A stretch of DNA of 64,000 nt from Vibrio sp. NTOU-M3 (GCF_040869035.1 NZ_CP162100.1:496001-560000); one strand, 5' to 3'; counted from the stretch's first letter, positions 1 through 10,527 are shown. Translations and numbers: made by a program. Notes: generated by a model from the sequence alone, not told the origin.

Positions 1-432
1 GTAGCACAGGAAGCTTTTATTAAAGCGTATAGAGCGATACCAAGCTTTCGAGGTGAGAGTGCGTTCTATACTTGGTTATATCGAATTGCTGTAAATACTG
101 CGAAAAACCACATTGTTGCCCAAGGTCGACGACCTCCAGCACAAGATGTGGATACTGAAGAAGCTGAATATTACGAAACTGGCAGTGCGTTAAAAGAAAT
201 TTCGAACCCTGAGAACTTAACGTTGTCAAAAGAATTGAAACAAGTAGTTTTCAGTGCCATTGAGGCACTACCAGATGATTTAAAAACCGCAATGACGTTG
301 CGCGAGTTAGATGGCTTAAGCTATGAGGAAATTGCAGCGGTCATGGATTGCCCTGTAGGAACGGTACGTTCGCGTATCTTCCGAGCTCGTGAAGCGGTTG
401 AGAAAAAGATTCAACCTCTATTGCAACGATGA
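1..432 (+). CDS. rpoE: RNA polymerase sigma-E factor RpoE (3' part, 5' end outside window)
   Basis: Extracytoplasmic-function sigma factor that directs RNA polymerase to envelope-stress genes. The reading frame is open from base 1 without a start codon, so the gene is cut by the window edge; 143 residues remain, against about 191 in E. coli. The end of region 2 is visible (PSFRGESAFYTWLYRIAVNT) and region 4 follows with a helix-turn-helix (SYEEIAAVMDCPVGTVRSRI). It is followed 26 bp downstream by its anti-sigma gene rseA, the usual rpoE-rseABC order. Identity is certain from the sequence and the neighbours; the promoter lies outside the window. Confidence 0.97.
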   Translation, partial: VAQEAFIKAYRAIPSFRGESAFYTWLYRIAVNTAKNHIVAQGRRPPAQDVDTEEAEYYETGSALKEISNPENLTLSKELKQVVFSAIEALPDDLKTAMTLRELDGLSYEEIAAVMDCPVGTVRSRIFRAREAVEKKIQPLLQR

Positions 433-458
433 ACCAGTAACTAAAATGGTGAGAGATA

Positions 459-1079
459 ATGGCTGACAAAGAAAAACTTTCAGCACTCATGGATGGGGAG
501 TTGGTTGATAAAGCTCTAATTAGTGATTTAGAGCGTGACCAAGAAAGCCTGCAAGCTTGGAAAAATTACCATTTAATTGGTGATGTCATGCGAGGTGAAG
601 CTCCTGAAAAACCGGAGTGGAATATAGCTGAAAGTGTTGCTTTAGCATTAGAAGCTGAGCCCGCTCATAGTGCTCTAGAAACACACCGTAGTGCTCAGGT
701 TACGGAGCTTGCTCAAGAAGCTCAACCGACACCTGCGCAAGCTCGTCGTCAACTTCCTGCTTGGTTAACTCAATTTGGTCAGGTTGCTGTGGCTGCGTGT
801 GTATCATTGGCTGTTATTTTAGGTGTGCAGCAATATGGTGGTAGCGATCCTTCCCAGCCTGAAGCTGACCAACTGCCTGTTTTGCAGACTATTCCATTTT
901 CTGGCAGCGCAGAGCCTGTGAGCTTGACGCGTGACTCTGTGGAAAAGCAAGTTAATGAAGTGAATGTTCAAGAGCAGCGACGTCGTATTAACGCAATGCT
1001 GCAAGATTATGAACTTCAGCTTAGACTTAACAGCGAGAGTAATGATCATATTGATCAGCCTGAAGCGGTAATTGAATGA
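459..1079 (+). CDS. rseA: Sigma-E anti-sigma factor RseA
   Basis: Inner-membrane anti-sigma factor that holds sigma-E until DegS and RseP cleave it under envelope stress. The 206-residue protein starts MADKEKLSALMDGELVD, the typical cytoplasmic sigma-binding N-terminus (about residues 1-90). One membrane segment follows at about 106-124 (VAVAACVSLAVILGV) and then a periplasmic tail of about 80 residues that would carry the DegS site and the RseB-binding region. The start has a GAGAGATA ribosome-binding sequence. It overlaps rseB by 4 bp (ATGA), so the two are translationally coupled. Confidence 0.97.
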   Translation: MADKEKLSALMDGELVDKALISDLERDQESLQAWKNYHLIGDVMRGEAPEKPEWNIAESVALALEAEPAHSALETHRSAQVTELAQEAQPTPAQARRQLPAWLTQFGQVAVAACVSLAVILGVQQYGGSDPSQPEADQLPVLQTIPFSGSAEPVSLTRDSVEKQVNEVNVQEQRRRINAMLQDYELQLRLNSESNDHIDQPEAVIE

Positions 1080-2041
1080 GAAAAATTCTGATCAGTGTGC
1101 TGACACTGCTCAGTTTGAATGTAAACACAGCCTTTGCAGATGACAAACCTGCGGAGGCTTTGTTACATCAAATGAACGAAGCCAGTCAGCACTTAAATTT
1201 CGAACTGTCTTATATCTTAATCAAGAAGAACAGTATCGAACCGTTGCTGTATCGCCACGCCCGTCCTAAGGAGAGCGACCAGCAGCTTGCGCACCTTGTT
1301 TATCTCAGTGGCCCGATGAGAGAAGTGATCCGTCGAGGCAAGGAGATCAGCTATATTGAAACCGGTGCAGAACCTTTCACCATCGAATCTGGCAACATGG
1401 TTGCGCCAACCATTCCTTTATTGAACTCGAATGTTGAACAGCTCAGCCGTTACTATGATTTTGTTCAGGTAGGACGTGCTCGCGAAGCGGGAACAGCATG
1501 TCAGGTATTACGCGTGGTTCCAAAAGATGGCTTGCGATATTCCTATGTCTTGTGGGTCGATGAAAAGAGCAAACTACCGCTACGCGCAGATCTCGTTGAC
1601 CGTGATGGTGAGATATTAGAGCAATATCGCACGATTTCTTACAGCGTGAATGATCGTATTGCGGATATCTTGAGTGGCTTAAATGACGCCAAATTACCTG
1701 AGGTTCTCTCTTTGCCAAAAGGCAATCTGCGTGAAACGTTTTGGAGTGTAGGGTGGATCCCGGATGGATTTGAACCCAAAGAGCTCAATCGTTATCGCAT
1801 GTCCGTCACAGAGCGAATGGTTGAAAGCCAGATGTACAGTGATGGTTTGTTTAACTTTTCCGTCTATGTTTCCAACAGCGATAATCATTCACTGAAAGGT
1901 CAATTGGTTCGCCAAGGCCGCAGAACACTTCATAGTTACGTGAAGGGGAATGCAGAAATCTCGGTGATTGGAGATATTCCTCCTGCAACGGCAAAACGTA
2001 TTGCACAATCTGTCACATTTAAGCCGGTACCAGCTCAATGA
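1076..2041 (+). CDS. rseB: Periplasmic sigma-E regulator RseB
   Basis: Periplasmic protein that binds the RseA tail and protects it from DegS; in E. coli it responds to mislocalised lipopolysaccharide. The 321-residue product has a clear signal peptide (MRKILISVLTLLSLNVNTAFA, cleavage after about residue 21) and the two-domain MucB/RseB length. Start and stop overlap the flanking genes by 4 bp on each side (ATGA junctions), which supports one transcript rpoE-rseA-rseB-rseC with coupled translation. Confidence 0.96.
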   Translation: MRKILISVLTLLSLNVNTAFADDKPAEALLHQMNEASQHLNFELSYILIKKNSIEPLLYRHARPKESDQQLAHLVYLSGPMREVIRRGKEISYIETGAEPFTIESGNMVAPTIPLLNSNVEQLSRYYDFVQVGRAREAGTACQVLRVVPKDGLRYSYVLWVDEKSKLPLRADLVDRDGEILEQYRTISYSVNDRIADILSGLNDAKLPEVLSLPKGNLRETFWSVGWIPDGFEPKELNRYRMSVTERMVESQMYSDGLFNFSVYVSNSDNHSLKGQLVRQGRRTLHSYVKGNAEISVIGDIPPATAKRIAQSVTFKPVPAQ

Positions 2042-2508
2042 TGACCGCACTTGCAACTGTCGCTGCGGTGAGCTCTCACCCTGATGGTTATCAAGTAGAG
2101 CTCAACTGTGAGCAGCAAACCAGCTGCTCTAGTTGCGCTTCTCAGAAAAGCTGTGGAACAGGAATTGTTTCAAAAGCGGTTGGAAGTAAGCAGTTACACT
2201 GGCAGCTAAAAACTCGCAAAGCGGTACGAGAAGGGCAGGTTGTTGAGATTGGCTTACCTGAGAAGAGCTTGCTGTTTTCAGCCGCGCTGGTGTATTTAGT
2301 ACCGTTATTTGCGCTAATTATCGGAACTTTGATTGGACAGTGGTGGCTAGCACCATTATTAAGTGCTGGTGAAGGCGTCGTTATTTTAAATGCTCTCCTG
2401 TTTACCGCTGGTGGAATCGTGCTTGCTAAGCGACTGGCAAGGAAACAGGAACATGAGTCCTCACAAAATGTCGTGTTACTTAGAGTTCTGGGCGAACCAA
2501 TTAGCTAG
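2038..2508 (+). CDS. rseC: SoxR-reducing / sigma-E regulatory protein RseC
   Basis: Inner-membrane protein of the RseC/MucC family, linked to sigma-E control and, in E. coli, to reduction of the SoxR iron-sulphur cluster. The 156-residue protein has an N-terminal Cys cluster (C24, C30, C33, C39; pattern C-x5-C-x2-C-x5-C) that is typical of the family, followed by two membrane segments at about residues 75-97 and 108-127. Two ATG codons stand in tandem (2038 and 2041); the first gives the ATGA overlap with rseB. A terminator follows at 2556. Confidence 0.95.
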   Translation: MMTALATVAAVSSHPDGYQVELNCEQQTSCSSCASQKSCGTGIVSKAVGSKQLHWQLKTRKAVREGQVVEIGLPEKSLLFSAALVYLVPLFALIIGTLIGQWWLAPLLSAGEGVVILNALLFTAGGIVLAKRLARKQEHESSQNVVLLRVLGEPIS

Positions 2509-2555
2509 TGCGAAGCGGCTAGAAATTGGGTAGAATCTGCCAACTTGATTGAAAT

Positions 2556-2576
2556 GCCGTCACAAGACGGCTTTTC
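2556..2576 (+). terminator. Rho-independent terminator after rseC
   Basis: Perfect 6-bp stem GCCGTC/GACGGC with an ACAA loop, followed by TTTTCTTGT. It lies between rseC and lepA and would end the rpoE-rse transcript, although read-through into lepA is possible because the stem is short. Confidence 0.7.
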
Positions 2577-2612
2577 TTGTCCCCATTTATAAGAGTTTAG
2601 TCACACCAAATC

Positions 2613-4406
2613 ATGAAGCACATTCGTAATTTTTCGATTATCGCCCACATCGACCATGGTAAGTCGACCCTATCAGACCGTTTAATCCAAGTATGTGGTG
2701 GATTAAGCGACCGTGAAATGGCCGCACAGGTTCTGGACTCCATGGATCTAGAGCGCGAGCGTGGTATCACCATCAAATCACAGAGTGTGACGCTAAACTA
2801 CACCGCTAAAGATGGTGAAACTTATCAGCTGAACTTCATCGATACTCCGGGACACGTTGACTTCGCATATGAAGTATCTCGTTCTCTAGCCGCATGTGAA
2901 GGTGCGCTATTGGTTGTTGATGCAGGTCAGGGTGTAGAGGCTCAAACTCTTGCTAACTGTTACACTGCGATCGAAATGGATCTAGAGGTTGTGCCAATCC
3001 TCAACAAGATTGACCTTCCTGCTGCAGACCCTGAGCGTGTCGCGGAAGAGATCGAAGAAATCGTTGGTATTGATGCGATGGAAGCTACGCGCTGTAGTGC
3101 GAAGACGGGCATCGGTGTTGATGATGTACTTGAGAATATCGTTTCTGCTATTCCGGCACCAGAAGGTGATCCTGAAGCTCCACTACAAGCACTGATTATT
3201 GACTCGTGGTTTGATAACTACCTCGGTGTCGTTTCTCTGGTTCGTATTAAGAACGGCGAACTGAAGAAGAACGACAAGATCAAAGTGATGAGCACTGGCC
3301 AAGTATGGGGGGTGGACCGTCTTGGTATCTTCACACCTAAACAGGTCGATACAGATATCTTGCGCACAGGTGAAGTAGGCTGGGTTGTCTGTGGTATCAA
3401 AGATATCTTAGGCGCGCCAGTGGGTGATACGCTAACGCTAGCTAAACACGGTTGTGACTCTCCATTACCAGGCTTTAAGAAAGTAAAACCTCAGGTATAC
3501 GCGGGCCTATTCCCAGTATCCTCTGATGACTATGAAAACTTCCGTGACGCGCTAGGCAAGCTTAGCCTGAATGATGCGTCTCTTTTCTATGAGCCAGAAA
3601 ACTCAGCAGCACTTGGTTTTGGTTTCCGTTGTGGCTTCCTTGGTATGCTGCACATGGAAATTATCCAAGAGCGTCTAGAGCGTGAATATGATCTCGATCT
3701 GATCACAACAGCGCCAACCGTAGTGTACGAAGTTGAAGAGACCAACGGTAATCTTCTATATGTCGATAGCCCGGCTAAGCTACCTGCTGTTAACGATATC
3801 GAAGAAATCCGTGAGCCTATCGCTCGCTGTAATATCCTTGTCCCTTCAGAGTACTTAGGTAACGTAATTACTCTGTGTGTTGAGAAGCGTGGCGTTCAGG
3901 TAGATATGGTTTACCACGGTAACCAAGTTGCTGTGACGTACGATATTCCAATGGCAGAAGTGGTATTGGATTTCTTTGACCGCTTGAAGTCGACATCTCG
4001 TGGCTACGCCTCGTTGGATTACAACTTCCAACGCTTTGAAGCGTCTAACATGGTTCGTGTTGATGTGCTTCTAAACGGTGACACTGTTGATGCACTGGCA
4101 ATGATCACTCATAAAGATCAATCTCAGACTCGTGGTCGTCAGCTGGTTGAGAAGATGAAAGAGTTCATTCCTCGCCAGATGTTTGATATTGCGATTCAAG
4201 CGGCAATTGGTAACCACATCATCGCCCGTTCAACCGTTAAGCAGCTACGTAAGAACGTAATTGCGAAATGTTACGGTGGTGACGTGAGCCGTAAGAAGAA
4301 ACTTCTGAAGAAACAGAAAGAAGGTAAGAAACGTATGAAGCAGATCGGTAACGTCGAACTGCCTCAAGAAGCGTTCCTAGCGATTCTTCATGTTGGTAAA
4401 GACTAG
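2613..4406 (+). CDS. lepA: Elongation factor 4 (LepA), ribosomal GTPase
   Basis: Translational GTPase EF4, which acts on ribosomes and has been linked to back-translocation and ribosome biogenesis. The 597-residue product matches the usual length. GTPase motifs are visible: AHIDHGKST (P-loop) near the N-terminus, DTPGH (G3) and NKID (G4). The LepA-specific C-terminal region ends in a Lys-rich stretch ([19 protein letters not shown]). The upstream ribosome-binding site is weak. lepB follows 105 bp downstream, the conserved lepA-lepB order, though a hairpin lies between them. Confidence 0.98.
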   Translation: MKHIRNFSIIAHIDHGKSTLSDRLIQVCGGLSDREMAAQVLDSMDLERERGITIKSQSVTLNYTAKDGETYQLNFIDTPGHVDFAYEVSRSLAACEGALLVVDAGQGVEAQTLANCYTAIEMDLEVVPILNKIDLPAADPERVAEEIEEIVGIDAMEATRCSAKTGIGVDDVLENIVSAIPAPEGDPEAPLQALIIDSWFDNYLGVVSLVRIKNGELKKNDKIKVMSTGQVWGVDRLGIFTPKQVDTDILRTGEVGWVVCGIKDILGAPVGDTLTLAKHGCDSPLPGFKKVKPQVYAGLFPVSSDDYENFRDALGKLSLNDASLFYEPENSAALGFGFRCGFLGMLHMEIIQERLEREYDLDLITTAPTVVYEVEETNGNLLYVDSPAKLPAVNDIEEIREPIARCNILVPSEYLGNVITLCVEKRGVQVDMVYHGNQVAVTYDIPMAEVVLDFFDRLKSTSRGYASLDYNFQRFEASNMVRVDVLLNGDTVDALAMITHKDQSQTRGRQLVEKMKEFIPRQMFDIAIQAAIGNHIIARSTVKQLRKNVIAKCYGGDVSRKKKLLKKQKEGKKRMKQIGNVELPQEAFLAILHVGKD

Positions 4407-4457
4407 AGTTGAACTATCTGTCACTCTTGTCTGTCATAAGACGGTAGATATTAAAGT

Positions 4458-4495
4458 AAGTGAAAGGGTTTCGGCTCTTTCACTTTCGTGTTTTT
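4458..4495 (+). terminator. Terminator-like hairpin between lepA and lepB
   Basis: The arms AAGTGAAAG (4458-4466) and CTTTCACTT (4477-4485) pair perfectly, with the inner bases partly pairing. TCGTG and five T follow. It may attenuate rather than fully stop lepA transcription, because lepA and lepB are co-transcribed in relatives. Confidence 0.6.
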
Positions 4496-4511
4496 AAGAT
4501 AAGGGAAGTCA

Positions 4512-5408
4512 ATGGCGAATACATTCTCACTTATTCTAGTCATCGTTACGTTGGTAACGGGGATAGTCTGGACATTAGAGAAGCTGGTATGGGCAAAGAA
4601 AAGAGCAGCGAAAGTTGCTGACGTTGAAGCACAAACAAATGGCCTAGACGCGGCAATGGCTGAAAAAGTCAAAGCTCAGCCATGGTGGGTTGAAAATAGT
4701 GTTTCCATTTTCCCTGTTATTGCTTTTGTCCTAGTGTTGCGTTCGTTTATTTATGAACCATTTCAAATCCCTTCTGGCTCTATGATGCCAACCCTTCTGG
4801 TGGGGGATTTTATTCTGGTTGAAAAGTATGCTTACGGCCTGAAAGATCCGGTGTGGCGTAAACAACTGGTAGAAACTGGTAAGCCAGAGCGTGGTGATAT
4901 TGTGGTATTCAAATACCCACCACAACCAAATATCGACTACATCAAGCGTGTGGTTGGTTTACCGGGAGACCTTATCCGTTATAACAGCAATAAAGAGCTG
5001 TGTATTCAACAAGCTGGGATGTCGGTTTGTGAGCCTGTGAAGCTATCTAACGTTCAAGAAAGTGCGTTTAATGATCGCGGGATCCCGCTGGTGCAACTGG
5101 AAGAAAAACTCGGTCCGGTGGAGCACAATATTTTAGTCAATCCGCTCGTACGTAATCCGGTGGAGCAATATTATCCACGTGGTGGTAATAGCGAATGGGT
5201 TGTACCACAAGGTCAGTATTTTGTGATGGGTGATAACCGTGATAACAGTGCTGACAGTCGCTACTGGGGTTTTGTTCCAGAAGCTAACCTAGTCGGTAAA
5301 GCCGTGGCGATTTGGATCAGCTTTGAATTTGAGCGTGATTCAGACAGCGCGCTACCGTCTTGGATTCCTACTGGTGTGCGTTTTAACCGCATTGGTGGTA
5401 TTAACTAA
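4512..5408 (+). CDS. lepB: Signal peptidase I
   Basis: Inner-membrane serine/lysine protease that removes signal peptides from exported proteins. The 298-residue protein has a first membrane segment at about residues 4-22, a cytoplasmic Lys/Ala-rich loop, and a second segment at about 63-80. The catalytic Ser is S90 in PSGSMMPTL and the general-base Lys is K145 in DYIKRVVGLPGD, matching S90/K145 of the E. coli enzyme. The MGDNRDNSADSRYWG signature near the C-terminus is intact. It lies upstream of rnc in the usual lepAB-rnc-era cluster. Confidence 0.98.
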   Translation: MANTFSLILVIVTLVTGIVWTLEKLVWAKKRAAKVADVEAQTNGLDAAMAEKVKAQPWWVENSVSIFPVIAFVLVLRSFIYEPFQIPSGSMMPTLLVGDFILVEKYAYGLKDPVWRKQLVETGKPERGDIVVFKYPPQPNIDYIKRVVGLPGDLIRYNSNKELCIQQAGMSVCEPVKLSNVQESAFNDRGIPLVQLEEKLGPVEHNILVNPLVRNPVEQYYPRGGNSEWVVPQGQYFVMGDNRDNSADSRYWGFVPEANLVGKAVAIWISFEFERDSDSALPSWIPTGVRFNRIGGIN

Positions 5409-5409
5409 C

Positions 5410-5458
5410 TTCTCTGGATGCTTGGAGTTGCAGGTTGCAGCTCCAACTCTTTAGAGAA
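5410..5458 (+). promoter_or_regulatory. Long hairpin in the lepB-rnc leader (possible RNase III autoregulatory site)
   Basis: An 11-bp inner stem (5422-5432 with 5436-5446, one G-U pair, GGT loop) is stacked on an outer 6-bp stem TTCTCT/AGAGAA (5410-5415 with 5453-5458), separated by a 6x6 internal loop. No U-tract follows, so it is not a normal terminator. In E. coli a double-stranded leader upstream of rnc is cut by RNase III itself and destabilises the mRNA; this hairpin sits 20 bp before rnc and is a good candidate for the same role. The function is inferred. Confidence 0.6.
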
Positions 5459-5478
5459 TTAAAAATTAACGAGAGAGT

Positions 5479-6156
5479 ATGAATTCTCCAATATCGAAAC
5501 TAGAAAAAAAGCTTGGCTACCAATTTGCTGATGCTGAGCTTATCAATTTGGCACTGACTCACCGCAGTGCGAATGGAAAACATAATGAACGTCTTGAGTT
5601 TCTGGGCGATTCAATTTTAAGTTTTGTCATTGCTGACGATCTTTATCATCGTTTCCCGAAAGTCAATGAGGGTGACATGAGCCGTATGCGCGCGACTTTG
5701 GTTCGCGGCAATACATTGGCAGAGCTTGGACGAGAGTTTGAGCTAGGAGATCACTTAAAATTAGGTCCAGGTGAGTTGAAAAGTGGCGGTTTCCGCCGTG
5801 ATTCCATTCTGGCTGATGCTGTGGAAGCGATCATTGGTGCTATCTATCTTGATAGCGACATTGAAGTGGTTCGCGGCATTATCCTTAACTGGTACAAAAC
5901 TCGCCTAGAGGCTATCAAGCCAGGCGTGTCACAAAAAGATCCAAAGACTCGTTTGCAAGAATTCTTGCAAGGACGTCGTAAGCCATTACCGGTCTATACT
6001 GTGACTAATATTAAAGGTGAAGCACACAATCAGGAATTTACTGTATCGTGTGAGGTTGCAGGTATTGGACAGCCTGTTATAGGTAAAGGCACCAGCCGCC
6101 GCAAGGCAGAGCAAGCGGCTGCTGAAACGGCACTAGAGCAGTTAACAAATGGCTGA
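5479..6156 (+). CDS. rnc: Ribonuclease III
   Basis: Double-strand-specific endoribonuclease for rRNA processing and mRNA control. The 225-residue protein has the RNase III signature [12 protein letters not shown]; catalytic acidic residues E37 or E40, D44, D113 and E116 are present ([11 protein letters not shown]). The C-terminal double-stranded RNA-binding domain spans about residues 154-224 ([12 protein letters not shown] to [12 protein letters not shown]). The start follows an AACGAGAGAG ribosome-binding sequence. It overlaps era by 8 bp, so era translation is probably coupled. Confidence 0.98.
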   Translation: MNSPISKLEKKLGYQFADAELINLALTHRSANGKHNERLEFLGDSILSFVIADDLYHRFPKVNEGDMSRMRATLVRGNTLAELGREFELGDHLKLGPGELKSGGFRRDSILADAVEAIIGAIYLDSDIEVVRGIILNWYKTRLEAIKPGVSQKDPKTRLQEFLQGRRKPLPVYTVTNIKGEAHNQEFTVSCEVAGIGQPVIGKGTSRRKAEQAAAETALEQLTNG

Positions 6157-7111
6157 TAACGAATTTGATATCGATGCATTTTTTGCATCAAACGGTGAGG
6201 TAAGCTCACCTGAAAACCAGCACTGTGGCTTTATCGCCATTGTTGGGCGCCCAAATGTGGGTAAATCAACGCTACTGAACAAGATTTTAGGTCAGAAGAT
6301 CTCGATCACTTCACGTAAGCCACAAACTACACGCCACCGTATTATGGGGGTGGATACTGACGGGGATTACCAAGCAATTTACGTTGATACACCGGGACTT
6401 CATATTGAAGAAAAACGTGCAATCAACCGCTTGATGAACCGTGCTGCGAACTCATCATTGAGTGATGTAAACCTTGTTTTCTTCTTAGTTGATGGTACCC
6501 ATTGGACTAACGATGATGAGATGGTGCTGACTAAGCTTCAAAAAGCGAACTTCCCTGTTGTTTTGTGTGTAAACAAAGTGGACAACGTGCAAGATCGCAA
6601 CGAAGTGATGCTGCACATGATGGAGATGTCGAAGAAGATGGAGTTTGTTGATGTCGTGCCTATTTCGGCGAAACATGGCAAAAATATCGACGTTTTACGC
6701 AAGCATGTTCGTGACCATCTTCCTAAGGCGATTCACCATTTCCCTGAAGAGTATGTGACCGACCGTTCTCAGCGGTTCATGGCTTCTGAGATCGTACGTG
6801 AAAAACTGATGCGTTTTACTGGTGAAGAGCTGCCTTATTCAGTTACGGTTGAAATTGAACGCTTCGACTACAACCCAGAAACGGATGGTTTCCATATCAA
6901 TGCCTTAATTTTGGTTGAACGCAGTGGCCAGAAGAAAATGGTGATTGGTAAAGGCGGCGAAAAGATCAAGACCATTGGTCGAGAAGCTCGTTTAGATATG
7001 GAAGAATTATTCGGTCGTAAGGTTTACTTAGAGACTTGGGTCAAAGTGAAATCGGGTTGGGCAGATGACGAACGTGCATTGCGCTCTCTGGGTTACATTG
7101 ACGATCTATAA
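6149..7111 (+). CDS. era: GTPase Era
   Basis: Ras-like GTPase that binds the 3' end of 16S rRNA during small-subunit maturation. The 320-residue product has G1 GRPNVGKS, G3 DTPGLH and G4 NKVD, and a C-terminal KH domain ([16 protein letters not shown]). About 20 extra residues at the N-terminus ([20 protein letters not shown]) precede the GTPase domain. The start codon lies inside rnc. A strong terminator follows at 7156. Confidence 0.98.
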   Translation: MADNEFDIDAFFASNGEVSSPENQHCGFIAIVGRPNVGKSTLLNKILGQKISITSRKPQTTRHRIMGVDTDGDYQAIYVDTPGLHIEEKRAINRLMNRAANSSLSDVNLVFFLVDGTHWTNDDEMVLTKLQKANFPVVLCVNKVDNVQDRNEVMLHMMEMSKKMEFVDVVPISAKHGKNIDVLRKHVRDHLPKAIHHFPEEYVTDRSQRFMASEIVREKLMRFTGEELPYSVTVEIERFDYNPETDGFHINALILVERSGQKKMVIGKGGEKIKTIGREARLDMEELFGRKVYLETWVKVKSGWADDERALRSLGYIDDL

Positions 7112-7155
7112 GTTAGCGAAAGCGATCCCATTTCGCTCCGAGCAATATGAGAAAG

Positions 7156-7179
7156 AGGAGCCAGTAGGCTCCTTTTTTT
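7156..7179 (+). terminator. Rho-independent terminator after era
   Basis: Perfect 7-bp stem AGGAGCC/GGCTCCT with an AGTA loop and seven T. It closes the lepB-rnc-era transcript before recO. Confidence 0.85.
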
Positions 7180-7212
7180 GATCACCCTTGACAGGATTTT
7201 TGAGTTTAATTT

Positions 7213-7944
7213 ATGTCTTCAGAAGGATTACAGCGCTGTTTTGTCTTGCATCGTCGCCCTTACAGCGAGTCGAGCCTGATCCTTGATGTTTTTAGTGAAG
7301 AATATGGTCGTCTCACATTAATGTCGAAAGGGGCACGAAGTAAGCGTTCGAATCTGAAAGGAGCATTACAACCTTTTACGCCCTTATTACTTAAGTGGTC
7401 AGGGCAAGGTTCAATGAAGACATTACGCCAAGCTGAGCCGATAAGCCTTGGTTTACCCTTATTTGGCATCAACTTGTACTCTGCTATGTACGTCAATGAG
7501 TTAATTGGGCGTGTCTTGGTAGCAGAAGTCCCCATGCCTGCGCTATTTCATGATTATCTCCACGCATTAACTGAACTTGCTCAGTGTGATAACCCAGAGC
7601 CAGCACTACGGCGTTTCGAATTGGCATTACTTTCAGCCATGGGGTATGGCGTAGATTTTCTGCACTGTGCTGGTAGTGGTGAACCTGTCGAACCTGATAT
7701 GACTTACCGTTATCGTGAGCAAAAGGGGTTTATTGCTTCGGTACGTCGAGATAACTTAACTTTTTATGGTAATGAGCTCATTGCCATCAGTGAGCGCCGT
7801 TTTACAACAAAAGAGCAGTTAAAAGCGGCAAAACGCTTTACACGTATGGCATTAAAGCCGTATCTTGGCGGCAAACCACTAAAAAGCCGGGAACTCTTTC
7901 TATCCCAGACAAGCATTCCCAACGCAAGGAGTATTGGAAAATGA
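7213..7944 (+). CDS. recO: DNA repair protein RecO
   Basis: Recombination mediator that, with RecR, loads RecA onto SSB-coated single-stranded DNA. The 243-residue product has the N-terminal OB fold ([21 protein letters not shown]) and the alpha-helical C-terminal region, at the E. coli length (242). It overlaps pdxJ by 4 bp (ATGA), the conserved recO-pdxJ-acpS arrangement. Confidence 0.97.
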   Translation: MSSEGLQRCFVLHRRPYSESSLILDVFSEEYGRLTLMSKGARSKRSNLKGALQPFTPLLLKWSGQGSMKTLRQAEPISLGLPLFGINLYSAMYVNELIGRVLVAEVPMPALFHDYLHALTELAQCDNPEPALRRFELALLSAMGYGVDFLHCAGSGEPVEPDMTYRYREQKGFIASVRRDNLTFYGNELIAISERRFTTKEQLKAAKRFTRMALKPYLGGKPLKSRELFLSQTSIPNARSIGK

Positions 7945-8672
7945 GCTCAATTTATCTAGGTGTGAACATCGATCATATTGCGACGCTGCGTAATGCGCGT
8001 GGTACTAAATATCCTGATCCTGTACATGCGGCTGAAATTGCTGAACGTGCAGGTGCTGATGGGATCACGATTCATTTACGTGAAGATCGTCGTCATATTC
8101 TGGACCGTGATGTGCGCATTTTACGAGAAACGCTTCAAACGCGAATGAATTTGGAAATGGCCGTGACGGATGAAATGGTTGAGATTGCACTCAATACTAA
8201 GCCTGAATATGTGTGTTTAGTTCCTGAGAAGCGTGAGGAACTAACAACAGAAGGTGGCCTTGATGTTGTTGGTCAGCTTGAGAAAGTGAAAGCGGCAACA
8301 CAAAAGCTGACTGATGCGGGGATTAAAGTTTCTCTATTTATTGATGCGGATCGTGAGCAAATCGATGCAGCTAAAGCTTGTGGTGCACCATTTATTGAGC
8401 TTCACACAGGTCATTACGCAGATGCCGAAACAGAAGAAGATCAGCAAGATGAACTCAAAAAAATCGCTGCTGGCGCAAGTTATGCGGCGGATCAAGGGAT
8501 CACGGTAAACGCAGGTCATGGCTTGACTTATCACAATGTAGCAGCGATTGCGGCTATTCCAGAGATCTTTGAACTGAACATTGGCCACTCTATTATCGGT
8601 CGTGCTGTATTCGATGGCCTAGCAAAAGCCGTGACGGACATGAAAGCGATCATGGAAGCGGCGCGTAAATAA
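7941..8672 (+). CDS. pdxJ: Pyridoxine 5'-phosphate synthase
   Basis: Condenses 1-deoxy-D-xylulose 5-phosphate with 3-amino-2-oxopropyl phosphate in vitamin B6 synthesis. The 243-residue TIM-barrel protein has the N-terminal [17 protein letters not shown], the HLREDRRHI motif and the C-terminal [12 protein letters not shown] phosphate-binding stretch. It is coupled to recO by overlap and lies 2 bp upstream of acpS. Confidence 0.98.
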   Translation: MSSIYLGVNIDHIATLRNARGTKYPDPVHAAEIAERAGADGITIHLREDRRHILDRDVRILRETLQTRMNLEMAVTDEMVEIALNTKPEYVCLVPEKREELTTEGGLDVVGQLEKVKAATQKLTDAGIKVSLFIDADREQIDAAKACGAPFIELHTGHYADAETEEDQQDELKKIAAGASYAADQGITVNAGHGLTYHNVAAIAAIPEIFELNIGHSIIGRAVFDGLAKAVTDMKAIMEAARK

Positions 8673-8674
8673 GT

Positions 8675-9055
8675 ATGGCGATTGTAGGTTTAGGGACGGA
8701 CATTGCTGAAATTGAACGCGTAGAGAAAGCGCTCAATCGCTCTGGAGAGGCGTTTGCAGAACGCATTCTTGCTCAACCTGAATTGGAGAGCTTTCGAGCG
8801 CTCAAACAACAGTCTCGTTATCTGGCTAAGCGCTTTGCAGCCAAAGAGGCGGCATCTAAAGCTTTAGGGACGGGGATTGCTCATGGTGTGAGCTTTCATG
8901 ACTTCATTATTTCCAATGATGAACATGGTAAGCCACTTCTGACGCTTTCAGGTAAAGCGCTTGAGTTATCACAGCAAATGCAAATATCCAGCATTCACCT
9001 ATCCATCTCAGATGAACGTCGCTATGCAGTAGCGACGGTCATCTTTGAAAAATAA
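8675..9055 (+). CDS. acpS: Holo-[acyl-carrier-protein] synthase
   Basis: Transfers 4'-phosphopantetheine from CoA to acyl carrier protein. The 126-residue protein shows both metal-binding motifs: [13 protein letters not shown] with D9, and [17 protein letters not shown] with E58. It begins 2 bp after pdxJ and is the last gene of recO-pdxJ-acpS. Its stop codon lies inside the left arm of a bidirectional terminator shared with hemL. Confidence 0.97.
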   Translation: MAIVGLGTDIAEIERVEKALNRSGEAFAERILAQPELESFRALKQQSRYLAKRFAAKEAASKALGTGIAHGVSFHDFIISNDEHGKPLLTLSGKALELSQQMQISSIHLSISDERRYAVATVIFEK

Positions 9056-9079
9056 GCGGCTATGAGCCGCTTATTTTTT
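9048..9079. terminator. Bidirectional terminator between acpS and hemL
   Basis: Perfect 13-bp inverted repeat (9048-9060 with 9066-9078) around a TATGA loop, A-rich on one side and T-rich on the other, so it works for both strands. The acpS stop (9053-9055) and the hemL stop (9078-9080) fall in or at the edge of the stem. Confidence 0.9.
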
Positions 9080-10370
9080 AGATTTCTTGTGCCATGATGG
9101 CAAAACTACGATCAGCGGCTTCCAAGGTCGCGTCGATTTCTTTACTGCCGTGAGCTAAAGAGGTAAAACTTGCCTCAAAGGCTGAAGGCGCAAGGTATAC
9201 ACCGTGATCAAGCATCAGGTGGAAGAAGCGCTTAAAGCGCTCAACATCGCATTTCGTCACGTCTTCGTAGCACGTAATACGTTCTTGATCAGTAAAGAAG
9301 AAACCGAACATACCACCCACTTGATTTACCAGTAATGGGATGCCGTGTTTATCTGCGAGTTCTTTGAAGCCATCGGCAAGTTGTTTGGTTTTAGCGGCGA
9401 GGCGTTTTTCGTTACCTTCTTCTTTCAACAGATTCAGACACGCGTAACCTGCAGCCATTGCAACAGGGTTGCCTGAGAGCGTCCCAGCTTGGTATACCGG
9501 ACCTGTTGGAGCAATGTACTGCATCACTTCTTTACGGCCGCCAAATGCGCCTACAGGCATGCCGCCACCGATCACTTTACCAAGCGTAGTGAGATCAGGC
9601 TTGATGTTGTAGTGACCTTGAGCGCAGCCTAATGCTACGCGGAATCCAGTCATGACTTCATCAAAAATCAAAAGTGCGCCTTCTTGATCACAGATTTCAC
9701 GCAGACCTTCGTGGAAGCCTTCTACTGGTGGGATACAGTTCATGTTGCCCGCAACAGGCTCAACGATGATACAAGCAATTTCCCCTTTATTAGCGGCAAA
9801 CAATTCACGCACTGAGTCAAGATCGTTAAATGTTGCAGTTAACGTGTACTTAGCAAAGTCGGCTGGTACGCCAGGAGAGCTTGGTTGACCCAGTGTGAGT
9901 GCACCGGAGCCTGCTTTTACTAAAAGACTATCGGCGTGTCCGTGGTAACAGCCCTCAAACTTGATGATTTTGTCGCGGCCTGTATAACCACGAGCCAATC
10001 GGATTGCGCTCATTGTTGCTTCTGTGCCCGAGCTCACCATACGAACCTGTTCCATGGAAGGGACTAATTCAGAAACCAGTTCCGCCATTACAATTTCCAT
10101 TTCGGTCGGCGCACCAAAACTTAACCCACGTTGAGCAGCATCAATCACCGCTTCACGAATAACCGCGTGGTTGTGACCAAGGATCATTGGGCCCCAAGAG
10201 CCAACATAATCAATGTACGCTTTACCATCAGCATCGAAAACCAATGGGCCATCAGCTCGTTCAATAAAAATTGGCGAACCACCCACACCATTGAAAGCAC
10301 GCACTGGAGAATTAACACCACCCGGAATGGTCTGCTGCGCTTTTTGATAGAGTTCTGCTGATTTGGTCAT
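9078..10370 (-). CDS. hemL: Glutamate-1-semialdehyde 2,1-aminomutase
   Basis: PLP enzyme that converts glutamate-1-semialdehyde to 5-aminolevulinate, the C5 route to haem. The 430-residue product has the class-III aminotransferase fold. The PLP lysine is K265 in [12 protein letters not shown], and the upstream [12 protein letters not shown] motif is intact. It converges on acpS and is divergent from erpA. The order hemL-erpA is shared with V. cholerae (from memory). Confidence 0.98.
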   Translation of the reverse strand: MTKSAELYQKAQQTIPGGVNSPVRAFNGVGGSPIFIERADGPLVFDADGKAYIDYVGSWGPMILGHNHAVIREAVIDAAQRGLSFGAPTEMEIVMAELVSELVPSMEQVRMVSSGTEATMSAIRLARGYTGRDKIIKFEGCYHGHADSLLVKAGSGALTLGQPSSPGVPADFAKYTLTATFNDLDSVRELFAANKGEIACIIVEPVAGNMNCIPPVEGFHEGLREICDQEGALLIFDEVMTGFRVALGCAQGHYNIKPDLTTLGKVIGGGMPVGAFGGRKEVMQYIAPTGPVYQAGTLSGNPVAMAAGYACLNLLKEEGNEKRLAAKTKQLADGFKELADKHGIPLLVNQVGGMFGFFFTDQERITCYEDVTKCDVERFKRFFHLMLDHGVYLAPSAFEASFTSLAHGSKEIDATLEAADRSFAIMAQEI

Positions 10371-10527
10371 TGAAATATCCTCTTTTGATTGCTCGGACCA
10401 AGTTGGCGGGCATTGTACCTGTCACAGCCGTTGCGAGAAACGTTTTGCACCACATTCTGGTCACTTTCCTCGCAATTGTTGGCAAATTAACAGAAAAGTT
10501 GGTCTATTTTGCTTAAGAAGATGGTGA

